From Spirogloea muscicola (lineage: Eukaryota > Streptophyta > Zygnematophyceae > Spirogloeales > Spirogloeaceae): DNA of 64,000 nt. Where the stretch lies: contig WELB01000004.1 of the NCBI GenBank assembly GCA_009602725.1, forward strand, positions 99,542-163,541, written 5' to 3'. The notes beneath the pieces were generated by a model. That model saw only the letters and a list, made by a program, of their open reading frames with translations. It did not search any database and had not been told where the DNA came from. Of the stretch, positions 35,506 to 50,500 are shown piece after piece (position 1 is the stretch's first letter; every line of letters begins with the position of its first letter). The translations under genes and the position numbers were made by a program.

Positions 35506-38500
35506 GCAATATTATGACATGGATGCAGATAAGTACTTGCTTGGGAAGACCATCCCACAACAAGCAGAAGCTTCGCTGGAAGCTCAGAGCAGCAGCTCCA
35601 AGATCCAGTGTTGCAATTGCAGTCTGTTCCAAAAGTTTACAAGGAGCTGGAAACTTAGCCTTAATTAATCTGAACTAATTTCATTTTTAACTCAAATTGG
35701 GCACTAGCTACACTTCGAGTTGGCTCGCACCTTCTTCATGTTGATGCGCTTGCCCGTGCGGTAATCCCCGGCCAGCTTTGTGGCCAGCGTCGGCTCGAGG
35801 ATGAGCCGCAGCTGCTCGGCGAGCTCCATGGCCAGCCGGCCTGTCAGCTGCTCCAGGTGCTGCCAGGCTGCCCGGCCCCGCTCCATGCGCAGCCCCTGCT
35901 CCTCGCCCCCGCTCTGCCACTGGTAGACCTCATGCTCCACGTCTCTGCGGACCTCCTGCGCATCCTGCTCCGACAGCCTGGGCGCCGCTTCCTCCAGAGC
36001 ACTCATATGGCGGACAGCCACGAAGCTCGACACGCCCGGCGCCTCGCCGCTATCATCCGCAGCCTCCTCCTCCTCCATCTCCACGTCGTAGTCATGCTCA
36101 TCGACTTCCTTCTCAGGCAAGAGACCGTTTGCTCTGAGTTCATCGTCCTGGTCGATAGTGGACTCGCCGAGCAGTCTGCCGCTGCGCTTCTGTGGCTCGG
36201 GCTTAGTCACAGCCTCCTCCATTGTCACCTCCGCGGCCTCCTCTGCAAGGACTTCTGCAGGCCGCTGCGGATCGTCCATCTCCTTGTCAGGGCCGTCGTT
36301 CCGCCGGTGCCGCTCTTGGAGGAGCTGCTCCTCCGTGGCCGCGCCCAGCGCCTGATCGCCACCCACCTCTTGCTTGCCCACATACTCATACTCCTTGGCC
36401 TGCCGGCCGCGGTCGCGGTCGCCGTCCTGCTCCTCCTCCTCCGCCGCTCCAGCATCCCCATCTCTCTCCTCCTCTGCGCCGCCCAGAAGCTGCACCTGCT
36501 CTTGCCACTGCCGCAGGATGTCTCCGAGGCTGCGGTTCGGGTTCGCGTCGAGGCGCTTCCGCTCCTCCGCCTCGCCCGCCGCCCTCCGCTCCTCCTCCTC
36601 GCCCTGCGGCTGCACCGTCTCCTCCCCTCGTGCCGACCTCGAGAAGCTCTGCCGCTGCTCTTCCTGGGCAGCGGCTGGCTCCCCTGGCGCAGCTCCGACC
36701 ACCTCCTGCTGCTCGACCGGCACCGGCTGCGCCTGCGACGCCTGCTGCTGGCTGTGAGACCCGGAGCTCACGCCCGCGGCAGCCTCCCCGGCCTTCCGAG
36801 AGTCCTGCGGCGCCTGCTGGAAGGCCGGCACCGGCGCAACGTCGACCGTCACGTCCTCGGCGGGCGCCGGCCCCGGAGCTCCTGCCCTCTCCAGCTCCGC
36901 ATGCACAGCCTCCTCCACGTCGCCTGCGCCCTCCTCCGGCTCCGCCTCTGCTCCCAGCTGCTTCTCCCTCTCTCCCACCTCCTCGTCAACCACATCATCC
37001 TGCGGCAGCTCGTCAGAGGCACCTTTCTTCCCTCCCTCCTCCTGTCCGCTGTCCTCCTCGGCCATTCTCTCGGTGTTCACAGCGTCCTCGGGGTGCTCTT
37101 GCTGCTGCTCGTCGCCGTCCTCAGCATCCTCCCCCTCCTTCTCCTCCTCCTCGCCGCCGTCCAGCTCCATGTCCTCCTTCAGCTCTAGCTCCTCCTCCAC
37201 TCTGGGCTGGATCCGGTGGGACTCCTCCGTCTCCTGACCGGCCGCGTCCCCAGTCTCATCCTCGTCCACTTCATCGGGACTGTTCTTGCCTCCTGCCTCC
37301 TCACCTCCCTCCTCCTCCTGCGCCGCAGCCTTCCGCTCCTCCTTCTGATCCCTCTCTCCCTTCTTGCCTTCTTCGCCCTCCCTCTCCTCCTCCTCCTCCA
37401 ACTCCTGCTTCGCCCGGTACTCCACCTGGTCTTCATCCACGCCCGACACGGGCGCGTCCTTCTCGAACTTCTCCTCCCTCCCCTCCTCCTTCCCGTCGCC
37501 CTCGTCGTCGCCCTCACGCCATAGCTTCTCATCAACCACCTCCTCGTCCTCGCCGCCCTTGTCGCCCATCTCTTGGTCCAGCTGCTGCTGTGGCTCATCC
37601 TCATCCTCCTCCTCCGCCTCATTCTCCTCGTACTCGTCGGAGCTGATGTCAAAGAGCTCTCCATCAAAGTCCTGCTCCATCTCGATCCCCTTCTTGTCCT
37701 TGACATCGGACTTGGGTTCCTCGTGCTCCTGCTTCTCCTTCTCCTGCGAGTCAGGAAGTCAGGGAATCATGCTCAATAATCAGAAGAAGTGTATGTGGAT
37801 TGCAGGACGTGGCATCTGCCCACAAATTGACGTAAGAATGGTAAGCACGCTGAGATGCACAATCTTTGCTTCTACCTTCTCCTCCGTTCCGACGAGCTGC
37901 TCCTCGTCCTCGATCTCGTCGCTGACGTCCTTCCTGCCCTGGCCCTCACCCATACCGGTGCCGCTAGCATCTTCCATCTGTCCGCCACCCTCGTCGCCGG
38001 CCTTCTCCTCCACCGGTGTGCAGTAGCCGTCCTTGAAGAGCGCGCAGAAGAGGTTCGCCAGGACGTATCCCAGCTTCGCAGTCTGCAGATAGAAGGAAGC
38101 CAGCGGCATTCATGTAGCTTCTGGATAAGACATAGCAGTCAGACCAGTGTGATACACAACCACTGTGATAAGAACTATGTATTGCTGCTGCAACTTGCAC
38201 GGCGCACTGATAGACTGTGCAGAGAATGAGGACAACATGGTGTGACTGTGCACGCACGCCTTTGTGAAGCCGGGCGTAGTTTCTCAGCAGGGCCAAAGCG
38301 GCGACTCTCAGCAGCTGGAGCAGGTAGTGCATGTGGTGCATGCTGGCCAGCAGCGCGGCGACGGCGTGACTCCCACCGCCGAGTAACCTCTGTGGCAGAG
38401 GAACGACATGTTGCACGTCCTCAGCTTAGGGTCGCCCAGCTTGTTGCCCAGCTTGACAATGGCAAGGAGGGGGCTGTGTTGTGCTTCTTGTGGAGATACG

Positions 38501-41500
38501 AATATGACTGCCCTCGTCCATCTCCAGCACATGCAAACTGAGACCCCCTTGTAGCTCAGGTCTCACCAGATTCTCAATCGTTCTGCCCACCGCGGAGGCC
38601 ACCTTGTCCAGCCGCAGCGCCTCCATCTGCTCCAAGATTCTGGCAGACCAGCTCATGATGGTGCCTTCGACAGCAAGCGTCACCTGATCTGTGTCAGTCT
38701 GCTCTTGTACACTGCTGTGACAGCTATCTCTGCTCTCCAAGTCTTCAGTAGCACCACCATTGTCCGGCACCTCGCATGGCCGGTTGTCAGTGGTCTCCGA
38801 CTGCACCGGAGACGCAGCGCTGACCTCCCGGTTGAGCCGCACCAAGGCCTGCGTGGCCTTGAGTACCTCCTGGATGGCCCGCTCACACTCTGCAGAGAGG
38901 CTCTCTGCGGCTGGCCCATCAAGGACGCGCGTAGCAGGCTGCTCAGCCTCGAAGGCTTGCTCCAGTCGATGCCCCTGCAACAGACAGTGCCAACGGGCTA
39001 AGCTGCCTCAAATTGCAATTCGATGATCTACTGAAGCTAAAACACGGGGCTCACCATTATCACCTCAATGATTACTCAACACAACTTGCAGCGTGTATCA
39101 GCACACTGAATACAGGAGAAACATATTATTCTACCCTTCAGCTTCATGGCCTCATTGCAGACAGCAATGGGCACGTATGACACAACAAATAGACAAACAA
39201 GACATCAGACTTTGCTTAAGATCCAAAACAGTGCAGATGGCTGATTTGGCCAAATTTGTTAAGTATTTAGCGACTTGTGCAGGTCAAGAAGTCACGGCAA
39301 AGGTAGACATTGCCACTCATGGTAGTCAAATTCCTTCAGCTGTGTACCTCGTCCAAGCTTTGCTTGAGGGATTCCCAGCCAGGCATCACTCTCCTCCTTC
39401 CATACTCAGCTTGTATGGCTGCCTCCCATCTGACTCGGATCTCGCCCACCATGTGAAAATTCTGAGCGACCAGGTCGCGCATGGCCGGCGTCACAATGAT
39501 TGGCAGCTTGCGGCTTGTGTTGAGCATGCTTGGTCCACCGAAAAGCACGGTGTCCAAACGCTCCTGCACAATAAGAGTCATCTGTAAGGACTTTGTCTTT
39601 GCATCTGCCTTGGCATAGACATCATCACATTCGACAACGGACACATCAGCCTGAACGGAAACTTAATACAACTGCCAGCTTTGCCTGCAGAACCTGTACC
39701 TTGCAAGAACTTATCTTGCCAGCGGAGTCCATCAGAAGTTTCTCTGCGGATGTCACTGCAAGGATGGAGGGAGCTGAGCCTTGCCCATAAGAGCAAGCCG
39801 TGACACCTAATCTCACAGCTGTTGATATTAACAAGTGCATGTCAAGCAGCATGCTGCTTAATGTATCCAAATAGGCCTGCAGACAACATTGGCCAGTGTC
39901 AGTGTCATCTTAAATAGCTGACAGTAACGCTCGCTGCTCTCCTAGAATTCTGTAGATTTAGTTCTGTATAAATCTTCGCAAGTATCTGGAGCAACAGATG
40001 CTGATAAATACCTTCTGGCGCTGAATCCAGATGATTGTTGGCGCTTGCGGAGGCAAGTCTTCCACACCACCTGCTTGACATAATGTGTACAAGTGATTGA
40101 GAAGTAGCACAATGCACACAAGCACTCTGACTGAAGAAGCACCCACGCTAATCAATTGCCACAGACAGACTTGAGAAACAGCATCCTATGCTCACCTAGG
40201 TGTTTCAATGTAACAGCAAGCCCCGTAAGTTGAGATATCTGGTGGGCGAACTTGAGCATTCTCCGTCTCTGTGTCTGCTGCCAGTGCAGGAGGTGCTCTG
40301 TGTACTTCACCGAGAGGTCAACCTGCAGATGGAGGACAATGAGGCACAGGTGCAATATGCAGGCCATACAACACAGCTTTTCCAACCGATACATTAATCG
40401 AGCTTCTGGCTCGTGGCAGCCCAAGGATGCACCTGCTGGCTCAATGAGCACGATAAAAGCAACGAGTGAGAGTACCTCACGGAGGCTGAGGTCCTTGTTG
40501 AAGCTGAGAGCCCCTTGCCACAAGCTTTGGATCAGGCACATGTTCTGCAAGTAGTATGCGTCCGCCCTGCTGAAGGTGGCTGAGATTGTTGGGATGGTGG
40601 TGCCGAGGTCCAGCTGCCCATCAAGCCCGGGACTAGTGAGGCTCGCCATCTCCTCTTCCACGTGCACTGCCGGCTGCAGGTACCACGTCCTGGAGTCTCT
40701 ATCCTCCTGTGTACAACATTCGTCGGAAACACACGACAAGAACGAGCCAGTGGGCACAGATTTAAGCCCCTTTTTCTTTTGATCACAGTCCCAAAAATGG
40801 GACTCAAGTATTTGCTTGGGTCCTTACCAGAGGAACGGATGTCTTGCGGTGAGACAGGCCCACTTGGCGTAGCAGCCGCAGCAGGTCCACCAGTGCCTTC
40901 TTCTTCACATTCTTCTTCGTCTCCTTCTCCTTCAAGGCTTGGGACCTCTCGATGATAGCCTCGCTTATCTCTTCCAAAGACGTGTATCCTTCCTCTCGCC
41001 GCTGCTCAGCTGCCTGACTCAGAGCGCTGCCGTTGAGCAGCATCGCCATTTTGGCCACCAGGGACGGCAGGTGCTGCAGATAGTAAGGACCTGGAGAGGT
41101 TTGCCAATTACTTGTGGTTCAGAACACATACACAAACCTACTTGAACTTTCATGAGCGGATTGCAATGACAATGAGAATATTAACCGTGCCTGTAGGTTT
41201 GACATTTTGATGCAAGACAGCATCTTAATGTTGCTTCTTAATGTGGACAAATAAGCATTCGAAGCAGCATGCTCACAGAAGACCTTACCATTTTTCATTG
41301 TTGTCATACTGTCAGCAGCACGAGCACTATGGTTACTCAATGTCAGTGCTGTGACTTGCTCGGTCAAGCCTCGCAACATGTCTTGAAGCTCTTTCCTGCT
41401 CAAGACAGGACACTCAAGATGATGAGCAACCCAGCCTGGCAGACCCATCCACTCTGCAACTTGGAGGTAGATTAGAATCGTCCAAGGAACTTTGGCATGG

Positions 41501-44500
41501 ACTGAAGTCACTTGATAACAAAAACAGAGCTACCTTTCCTCCAAATTATCAGCTGGTTGTGTCAATCCTCTCCTTGTTGGAACCTTGTTAGCACTTGATG
41601 TAATAGTGACCTTGCTGGCATCCAGAGTCTCCAACTGTCCCCCTTTCTGGGACAACTTTGTCAAAAGCTGCAGCATGGGCTGTTTCAGCAGCACCTGCTC
41701 AAGACGGGCTGTCTATGCTGAGTACGATACTGCACAGCATGTGTTACCTTCCACGGCACTTCGATGAATTCAAAATAATTGCATGTACAGAATCTGCTCA
41801 GAGCTTGTTGACTACACCAATGAAAACATTCTCACAAGGCTTCCAATTGAATGACCACTGAGAACATGCTGCAAAACATGGTGCAACACATACATCAAAT
41901 TTCCTGAGGATTTTGTGGAGCTTCCGGTGGGCCTTCTCTGCAGAAGCAGCCATGGAGTAGTAGTTGCGGTCCTCCCACTTGGCCAGCCTGACAAAGTCCT
42001 TGAGTTCTCGCTCAAGCGGTCCTGTGCCAGCTGCCAAGGTGTTTCCCAGTCTGCATGCAGCTTAAACATCAGTTATCAGAAGCCGCCAACGTTGTCAAAC
42101 TCTTTGAGCACTTTCACATGGCAGATCAACGACGAGGTTGCTGCCACGCAGAGCACGACTCACTCTGGAAGGAATTGGCTGTAGTAGCTGTGCAAGTTGA
42201 AGAGAACATCTGCAATCTGTTGTTGCAGCCTTCTGCGAGCAACATGGGCACTGCCATGATGTCACTTAACTCTGCTTAACTCTCTGCGGAAACAAAAATC
42301 TGGTCTGACATTTATTCCGTCATACGATGATACACTTGCTATGAGTATGGATTTGCAGGGCAAGAATGGCAGCCTTGGGTGACGATTTCATGACGGCAAG
42401 TAAACCTCCTGTGGTACCTCTCTCTCGGGCTGTGGTTGTCAAGAATCAGCTGCTGAAGTAGCTGACGATGGAATGCAAGCAGCATCCTCAGACGCTTCTG
42501 GAAATCCCCGTAACTTGCAGTCTGCAAAAATTCCTCGAGGCTGAAAGGAAAGACAGGGTGTGCAAAGTCAGACATGGGCGTGGCATGAAGCCCTTATCAT
42601 TCTTCAAAGGTTGACATGAAGCTCAAGTCTAGCTTTACTACAGTGGATAAATCTGACCTCATGTGCCAGATTGATGCAATCTCCATGCAAAGGATACAGA
42701 TAACAGATTCAGACCTGCTCATGGTGGCCATTACATAGTCCTCTAGATCTTCTCCAACTGGGCGGTGTAAGAGGTCGTATAGCATGAACCACATCTGCCA
42801 AAGTGCATAAAGTTCCAATGTGTTATTGCAAGTCATCTTTAGTAGCAATAGAGGCAAAGTGTACATTGCCTTGCACAATCTCAGTGCACGTGCCTTTTCA
42901 GCTGCATCCTCATGCTTGCGCCGCATGCTCTCCAACATGAGCGGCCAGGATGCAAGCTCCAGCTTCCGCCACCTCATTATGATACAGGACACCTCGTCGA
43001 GCTCGGCTGTCAGGTGCACAGCACTGAAATGTGAGGGCTTTCCATTTGTACCAGCAAGTAATACACATGATGTTGAAGCTGCTCATCACTACATAAGGGA
43101 TGCCTCAGTGGGAGTGCTGCCCACGTCTCTAAACCTTGGACCTTCTGCTTCCTGCTCATGTATGAAGGCCTGCATGTCTGCATTTCCACTGCTTCCTAAT
43201 CTTCCTTGCTTTACTCCAGAAGTGATCTCATAAGTGATGCGCTGCAGTGGATAGAATACTACAGCTTACCAGCAAGGGAGACAAACTTGGCTGCATTCAC
43301 CTCCCAGAGCTGGGCCTTCTCCACAAGGAGCTCCAGGCCCACCAATGCCTGCGCAATGGCACAACGCCGCAAGCATAAAAGACCATAAATTGATCAATCC
43401 TGGCAGCTCATGCCCAAAAGAGCAACCATGTGGTAAGATACAGTGAGGATGGAGAAAATGACATCGCAGTAGAGAACCTTGCTGTTGGCTTGCAGTCTGC
43501 TCGAATTATCGTCCTCATTTAGTAAATCATGATACGCATAGCATGATTCGACTCACTATGTGTTGAAGCTCAGCAAAATGTGGTCACAAGGTGCACAAAG
43601 GAGTATTGTAAGGACAGCAAGCCCACCTTCATAAGAGGAGCATTTGATGTCAAGCCAAGCACACGCTCGGAGATGGCAACCAGCTGCATCAAGATTGGGT
43701 GTTCTGGCCACTCATCTAGAAGAGAACCAACTCGCTTCAACAGTGCTGCCAAGGGCTTCAGTAATAAGCTGAGCTCCGCTGCATTAATGTCCTGCATGGA
43801 ATTCAAGGAGCACAAGTGCACATCATCTTGCCATGCTGTGCTTTTAAGCTGCTTTTAAGCTTGATGACCATTTTCTAATAGACTCAAGTCAAGCGAAGAA
43901 AGTTCGGGGGGCCTTAACTCAGACGCAGATATCACGACTAGGAATATAGAAAAACAATGACACAAATCAACACTAAAGACGTTGGTTACCTGGGATGACT
44001 CGAAGCTGGGCTGACGCTCATAAGCTGGCGCTACCTTGGTAATTTGCTCGTACTCAACACAGAGGCGCAAGAGATGCCCCAGCTGTGTCTGACTGTCAAC
44101 ATCAGCACGGCCCACCATGCCAAGTGCTGCAACATTGCCAACATGTAGCATGAGCTTCAGCAATTTATGCGTTGACGAGCTCCCTAATTCTGGAGCCCTG
44201 AAGGCCCCTGATGAGAGCAAGCTGCATGAAGTGACTCCCAACAGGGTTGCAACTGTGTTACGGGAGTGATAAGACTGACAATTATCCTTTCACGAACATG
44301 TAGCACTGACTTCAGCATCTCAATATCTAGCAGATAGCTGCTAATCCCCGGAACCCTGTAGCTCCTCAAGGAGCAGGTTGCGTTTAGTGACACCAAATAC
44401 GATGCAACAGTGGGAACTGATACAAATATAGTTCAGGTATTGATACCCTTGAGAAGAAGTAAACCAACGCTGTAGGATGTAGTGAAAGAATCGAGCCTCT

Positions 44501-47500
44501 TGTTGCTTGGTATCACCGCATGTCCCTGAACATATGTAGTACTGCTGTATAAGGCCAAAGCTGTGCTCTGTTGGTCAAGCAGTAGACAGCTTCAACAGCT
44601 TAAGTGGCAATAACAGGTCATTTCATTCCTCGTTCCTAAATGGGACTGACCTTGCTAGTGAAGAACCAATCGTGAAGCTCAACTATACGGGCAAGCAGGT
44701 GTTCATGCAGCAACAGCCAAGTGCGGTCTGCATGATTCTCATCGTCGTTTGATTCTGAGTCCTTCATCCCGTCTGGTCTGTCTGCCCTTTCCTGTAGCAA
44801 GATTTGTGGGCAATTTGTTGGTCCAAACAATACCTTGCACTGAGTACTTATCTGCCCATTAAATAATGCATTGATGGACTTCTTTGGGCTTTTGAGTTAC
44901 ATGTTTTGTGAAAGTAAATAGTTGGACTTGAGCTGTGTGAAACTTGCTGCTTAATCAAGGAGCAGACAGTCACTCACATCATCCTCTTCAGCAGAGGCCA
45001 TCTCTGGTTGAATCAGGTCAGCATAGGCCTTCCGATGATTGCCAAATTGCGCTTGGTAAGCCGCTTCGTCCAACTCATCCTCAGTCTCCAGAGTGGTTGT
45101 CTGCACCTTGTATCTGTATTCCTCCTCCTGCGCCAGCTCCTTTGCCCTCCTACTTTCCTTCATGGTGCTCCAAATGTCTGCAAAGTGCTTCATTGTCTTT
45201 CCAACAATCTGGGGCAACCCAGATGCAATCGGATCAGCGGCCGTACTGCGAAGCTCCAGCATGCATGCAGTCAACAAAACCAGGTAGCACTTCAGGCGAC
45301 GCCCACCTTGTCAATGAGCCACTTCATAGCTACTTGAATGACTAGTATACCTGGATGGCTGAGCAGCTCTTAAACCCTGCATGAATGCTCCGATGAGCAA
45401 TCTGAGTGAGGGAGACGTGAAGCAGGCTCAGCTCCAGCTCAAGAACAACATCCTGCAGACAGTCAATCCAATGGTGAATTGTACATCCTGCCTTTTTCCT
45501 GATTCTGCTTGGTTGTCAGTTAGTGGACGATTCACAAAGAACTGCATCTTCATGCTACGACCCACACTCTGCCCTTATAAACTGTGTGATGGCTTCAACA
45601 AGTGGAGAGTTGTTTCTTCACAGGCAAGCTCTGAAGTGCTTGAAACTTTGTTTCTCATCATCAGCCAAACGGAAGACCATTGCTTTGCTGAAGCCTTGGT
45701 TGATATCAAACTGGACGCCACACATTCTGAGAACTCATATGCTCGTGTGTAGCAAGTTGGTGAAATGGAGATGCCAGCTGACACCCCCTCCGCAAGCCGT
45801 GCAAGTCATGACTGCAACTCATGACTGTACTTCTAATGGGGTACTCACTCATCTAACGGTGTACCCAGAACCCTTATGCCCACCCTGCTTCAATGGGTGA
45901 AGGAGAATTAACTGTAAGAGTCTGCCACCGTCCTTGATACATTGATGAGATGGTCAAGTGTAATACACTTGTCCACAACAGCAGAAGTTGAGAAATTCAA
46001 ACCTTATCTGTAGATGCTGACAGCTGGCAGAGAGCTCCTTTTGTTTCTTCAGTCAGCAGCTCTGACAAAGCATCTTCTGGCAGCTCCAGTGATGTGCAAG
46101 TACTTTGGCTTGCTTGGACCACTTTGGGCTCCATGATGACATGTGGGAATCCCATGAGCTTGATGAGCAGGTCCTGTTTGACCAAGGGCAAGCGACCCAG
46201 CAGAAGTAAACGGGTTTCAGAGGGAGAACTCTTATCTCAAAGAACTAAGGTTGTTCCAGCCCAGATCATCAACAAAATTTGTCATCGGCAGTGCAAGGCA
46301 GTTGCAGTGGGAGCACAAGGTCACCGTATGCCAATGAGTGGAACTTACGTTCAGTCTCTGATGCTGGCCTGTTGAAACGGCGTGAAGGAGCATGATGCTG
46401 GACCCGTACATGAGCTCGTACAGAGCCAGCTGGATGGGCTGACAGATGTCTCGGTACATTGGGTAGTGCGTTGATAAGTGACTGATGAACTGAGCGATCG
46501 TGCCCTGAAAAACACCACAACAATGTGTACCCAATGATCAACACTCCTGTCAGTACTTATAATTATGTGCACGAGGAGATGAAGAGCAACCCGGTATGCA
46601 GAACAACAGTCAGACTCGAACTGCCACACGAGGTCATTGAGATAGCCTAAGCACTCCACCTGCCACGTTGAGATCTCCTGAAAAATCTGTGCCTCTGTTG
46701 CACCAGAGTACCCTTCCAGGCGATCGATGACATTCTGGACCTTGTGGCTGCTGGCTGAGGTGGCAAGGAAGCGAGTAACGTCCTCAAAAAGGGCATGAAA
46801 TTGTGGAGGGCTGGGTCTCAGGCATACCTGTTGCAGCTCGCGCATCAACAATGTTACAGGCTCAGTCAGCATAGGTAGCCATGTCTAGACGTCGTGGTGA
46901 ATGTAGTGGTCAGGATGATGCTTTGAAGTTGTCTAATTCTCCAACAACTCACAGTCGAGCAGAGGATGCTTGAGACTGGAGGAATCAGGTGTCAGCAGAA
47001 GCTTCACTTGGGCAGTTGCATTGCAAGTGATGCTACAAAGCTTCACAGGCGTACCTGCTTGGACAGCTCAGCGATTTCTCTTTGGAGCCGAGCTGCCTGA
47101 CTGATGAGAGCCCTCACTTTTCTGGAGCCCAGCTGCCCACTTCTCAGGCCTTCAGATGCCTCTCGCACCTGCAGCCATCACAATACAGGCATTGGGTTGC
47201 CTCATCATGTATACATCACGCTCAATATGAATCTGCCAGGTCTCAGAATGCAAGCTCTTGAGTGACATGGTTTGAAACATCTCAGCCAAGACAAGCAGCA
47301 TATACAAGTCGTCATTGAGAAAATTTGCACTTACAACAATCTCAACGCGCAATGCAGACAACTTCCTCTCCAGGTGCTCCTTCTCAAAAGCAATTCTGGC
47401 AGCTGGATCGCATCCATCGGCGGGCAATAGCAGGTGGAGTCGTGCAGCACCGAGAAGAGTCCATACTTTTCCTCGACTTCCGTCTGAACTTTGAGAGCCT

Positions 47501-50500
47501 ATATCTGTACAACCGCAGGTATCGTTACTATGCTGCCCTTCACTTGCCAACACGTTATTTTCCATGATTGGCACAATTGACACACATGTAAGATGCTGAG
47601 GTACTATACCACGCACTGGGCTTGTATCTCACACCTTCAGGCAGAGTGCTTGTCCAAGCTGTGCCGTGGAGAATTGTGGCACAAGGAACGATAAATGTTT
47701 GCGACACTGCTCGGAGTTTAGCATGCGTAGATCGGCTCAATATTGCAGCCAGGTCAGGAATTCGCTGCATGGGCTCTGTCAGTTCCTGTAGTCAAGCACA
47801 ACAGGCAAACTCTTAAAGTCAAGCATCACTGCAAATCATGTTACTAAATCTAGCAAAGCTTACACCCCAGCTTGCACCCCACTACTACACAAGTACCTGG
47901 ACAATGCCAGCATGAAGCTCTGCCATAAGTGGGCCGATGGCGTCCACATCCTGGGAGGCGAATGAGGCCCTATGCGACCAGATTGTCTGTGAGACAGTGT
48001 TGTCAGCACGTGATGAGAGAGCTGTCTGCAACTCAGCCTTAGTAAGGCTCTCAGTGAGTGCAGCCATGATTTGTCATTGCACCAGCTACTAGATTGACCA
48101 CCAATATTGGCTGCTATAGCTTGATGTGAAGGACAATGACGGACATACGACATGCTGCATGCTTTATTCAGCTTTAGCAGTCTGAAAGCTCCGCAAAGGT
48201 GAGGAGCACTATCACCCTGACCTCCATGAAGAGATGGCTTGCATTTCCCAGGTCCAGTGTTGCTAAGTCCAACTTTTCTTCACTTGCTCCCTGCCACAGG
48301 TGTTGAGCAGCCAGCTGCAGTTGGTGTCGCCTTGCAGTGTGATCCTTGATAGGTGTTGCTCCTGTCATCCTGCAGTACCAGGGAAAGCTTTTAAGTACTT
48401 GTAACACCTACAAATGGTATACATTGCAGGACAGTGGGCATGCATCGGAGCAGGACAAATGTCTCACAGCAGTGAAGCAGTGAAGGTAGTCCGTGAGCTT
48501 TGATACAGCCTCGCAGGCCCTGCGGTTGCTGCAAATTGTGCAAGCTGCTGCAGAACAGACCATTACACAGTGCATATCAGCAGCGCTTCGTCATAGTAGC
48601 ACCGCCCAGCAGGGGCAGGCGACAAGTGTGCGCCCAAGCAGCTCGCCACCAGGACCCAACGTGCTCATTGGACATCGAGGACCCAGATACTGCAGTCAGC
48701 TTAGGCATTCAAGATTCTAAGATTGCTCTAATGGACAAATCTAAAAAATGAGGAATTCTATTGGTAGCACATATCAGATAGAGTGAGCATGGCAGTGATC
48801 ATCCAGGCAGCTGCAACTAAGGAGAAGGCACCAACCCTGCTCCCTGCTCCAAGCAGGAGGCCCTGCTCCAAGACAGGATCCTGGTCGTTGACAAGTGACG
48901 GTGGCACATTGGCCAATGTGTTCTGCCAATTAGCTGCATGCCACCGGTACCACAGCTCCTGCACCATCACTCGCATAACCTGGGCATCGCCTGCTGTGTC
49001 TGCACGTCAAGGAACGTGCAAGTGTACGGAATGAGCTTGTTGAAGGTCTTTTTTCCGCATGCCAAGCAAATCTCTGCAAAGATGGGTAAGATCTCCCAGA
49101 ATCTCCCAGCTGACCATTGTATTATACCGTTGAAACCAAGATTCAACGTAGACAACTGGGATGCATTATGATGCTGGGTGCAACACAACGCCTTTCGGGG
49201 GGCAGCCAAGCACCTGAGACTTGCTGGCTTTGGCGAGCCTGCATGACCCAGATGAGGTGCTGGTGGGGCACAAAGCCTGCTGGCGATCGAGATGACGTTG
49301 CCAATCCATAATCCAGCGCCTGCTTCAAGTCTTCAATAGTTACCTGCCAATTCAACAAGCAAGGTCTTCGGGCGGCCAATTCGATGATGAAACATGCAAA
49401 AGCAATTTTTGGAAAGAAGTATCATAGTCATGCAAAGCTGGATCTAAATTGCTGAATGGAGCAAGTAAGTACCTGATCGTATGTGCACTGGTGGGCGTCC
49501 ATGCCATTGTTGGAGCAGACATACACGGCCTTCGCAAGCCTCGCGAGCAAATCCAGGTCTCTCACCAGCGTTGTCTGGTCCAGCAGCGGCAGCAACTGGT
49601 ACCACAGTGTCCTCGAGCTGGGCCACCTCAGCAGGCTGGCTGGGAATCGCAGCGGGCCTAACTGTTCCCGCCGATTGTCCGCCACAGACTCCGTGGTCGG
49701 GACAAGGTCACACCAATGAGGTGCAGAGTAACTGGCCCTCTCCGCTTGTACACGCTCCTCAAGAAGCTGCAGCGAACTTCAAAGCTGTTAGCGCTGAGCT
49801 GCAGTAAGCTGTGCCGAGGTACTGCCAGACAATTAAGACTGGTTTCGTGGTAAGTGACTGGGGCCTTATGAGAGAAGCAGGAGTGACGTACCTCCCACGA
49901 CCTGAGGAGGACGCCAACTTCGAAGGTCCTCTCAGGAACCAGGGAGCACGTCTTGGCGTCTGCCCTGAGCTGGCTGTACCAGCGCAGTAGGGAAAGGCCT
50001 TCCAAGGCCAACCAGCGCGTGCGCGTGCTGGTGCTCGCAACCCATGCTCTGTCACCATCTGCCAGCCATGTTTCTCAATGTCAGGACAAGACCCAAAAGG
50101 ACAGGTATTTGAGCAATTGCTGTGCTGCTGTGTCCATCCTCCTTGATAAAAGCCGGCAACTTGGTACCTGGCAGAGGGTGGGTGCTGAGACTTTCGCAGA
50201 CTGCCAGCAACCGGGCGTCCTCCTCAAAGAGCTCCAGCGAGGGTGCCACAGGAGGGTGACCGCCGTGTTCCCACAGCAGCGGCTGACCAGCTGGGCCACC
50301 GGCAAGTCCCCAGGCTTGGTCCAACATGTGTGCAACTTGTGTCACGCCCTGGACCTGCATGTCAGATCACATCTTTCTGAGCATGTCTATCATGTCAAGC
50401 TTTTAGTGTTGTATAGACGTGCCAGTCTGCAGGCTTTCTTGGCTGAAAGAAAACAGGGCAAGAACCTCGAGAGCAAAGTGTGAGCGTACCCGATTATCAA

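Noticed and set aside
35857-37646. Two antisense frames of 443 and 474 codons, Leu- or Pro/Arg-rich
   Set aside because: They are mirror images of the GAG-rich acidic exon of MDN1; low complexity and no domains.
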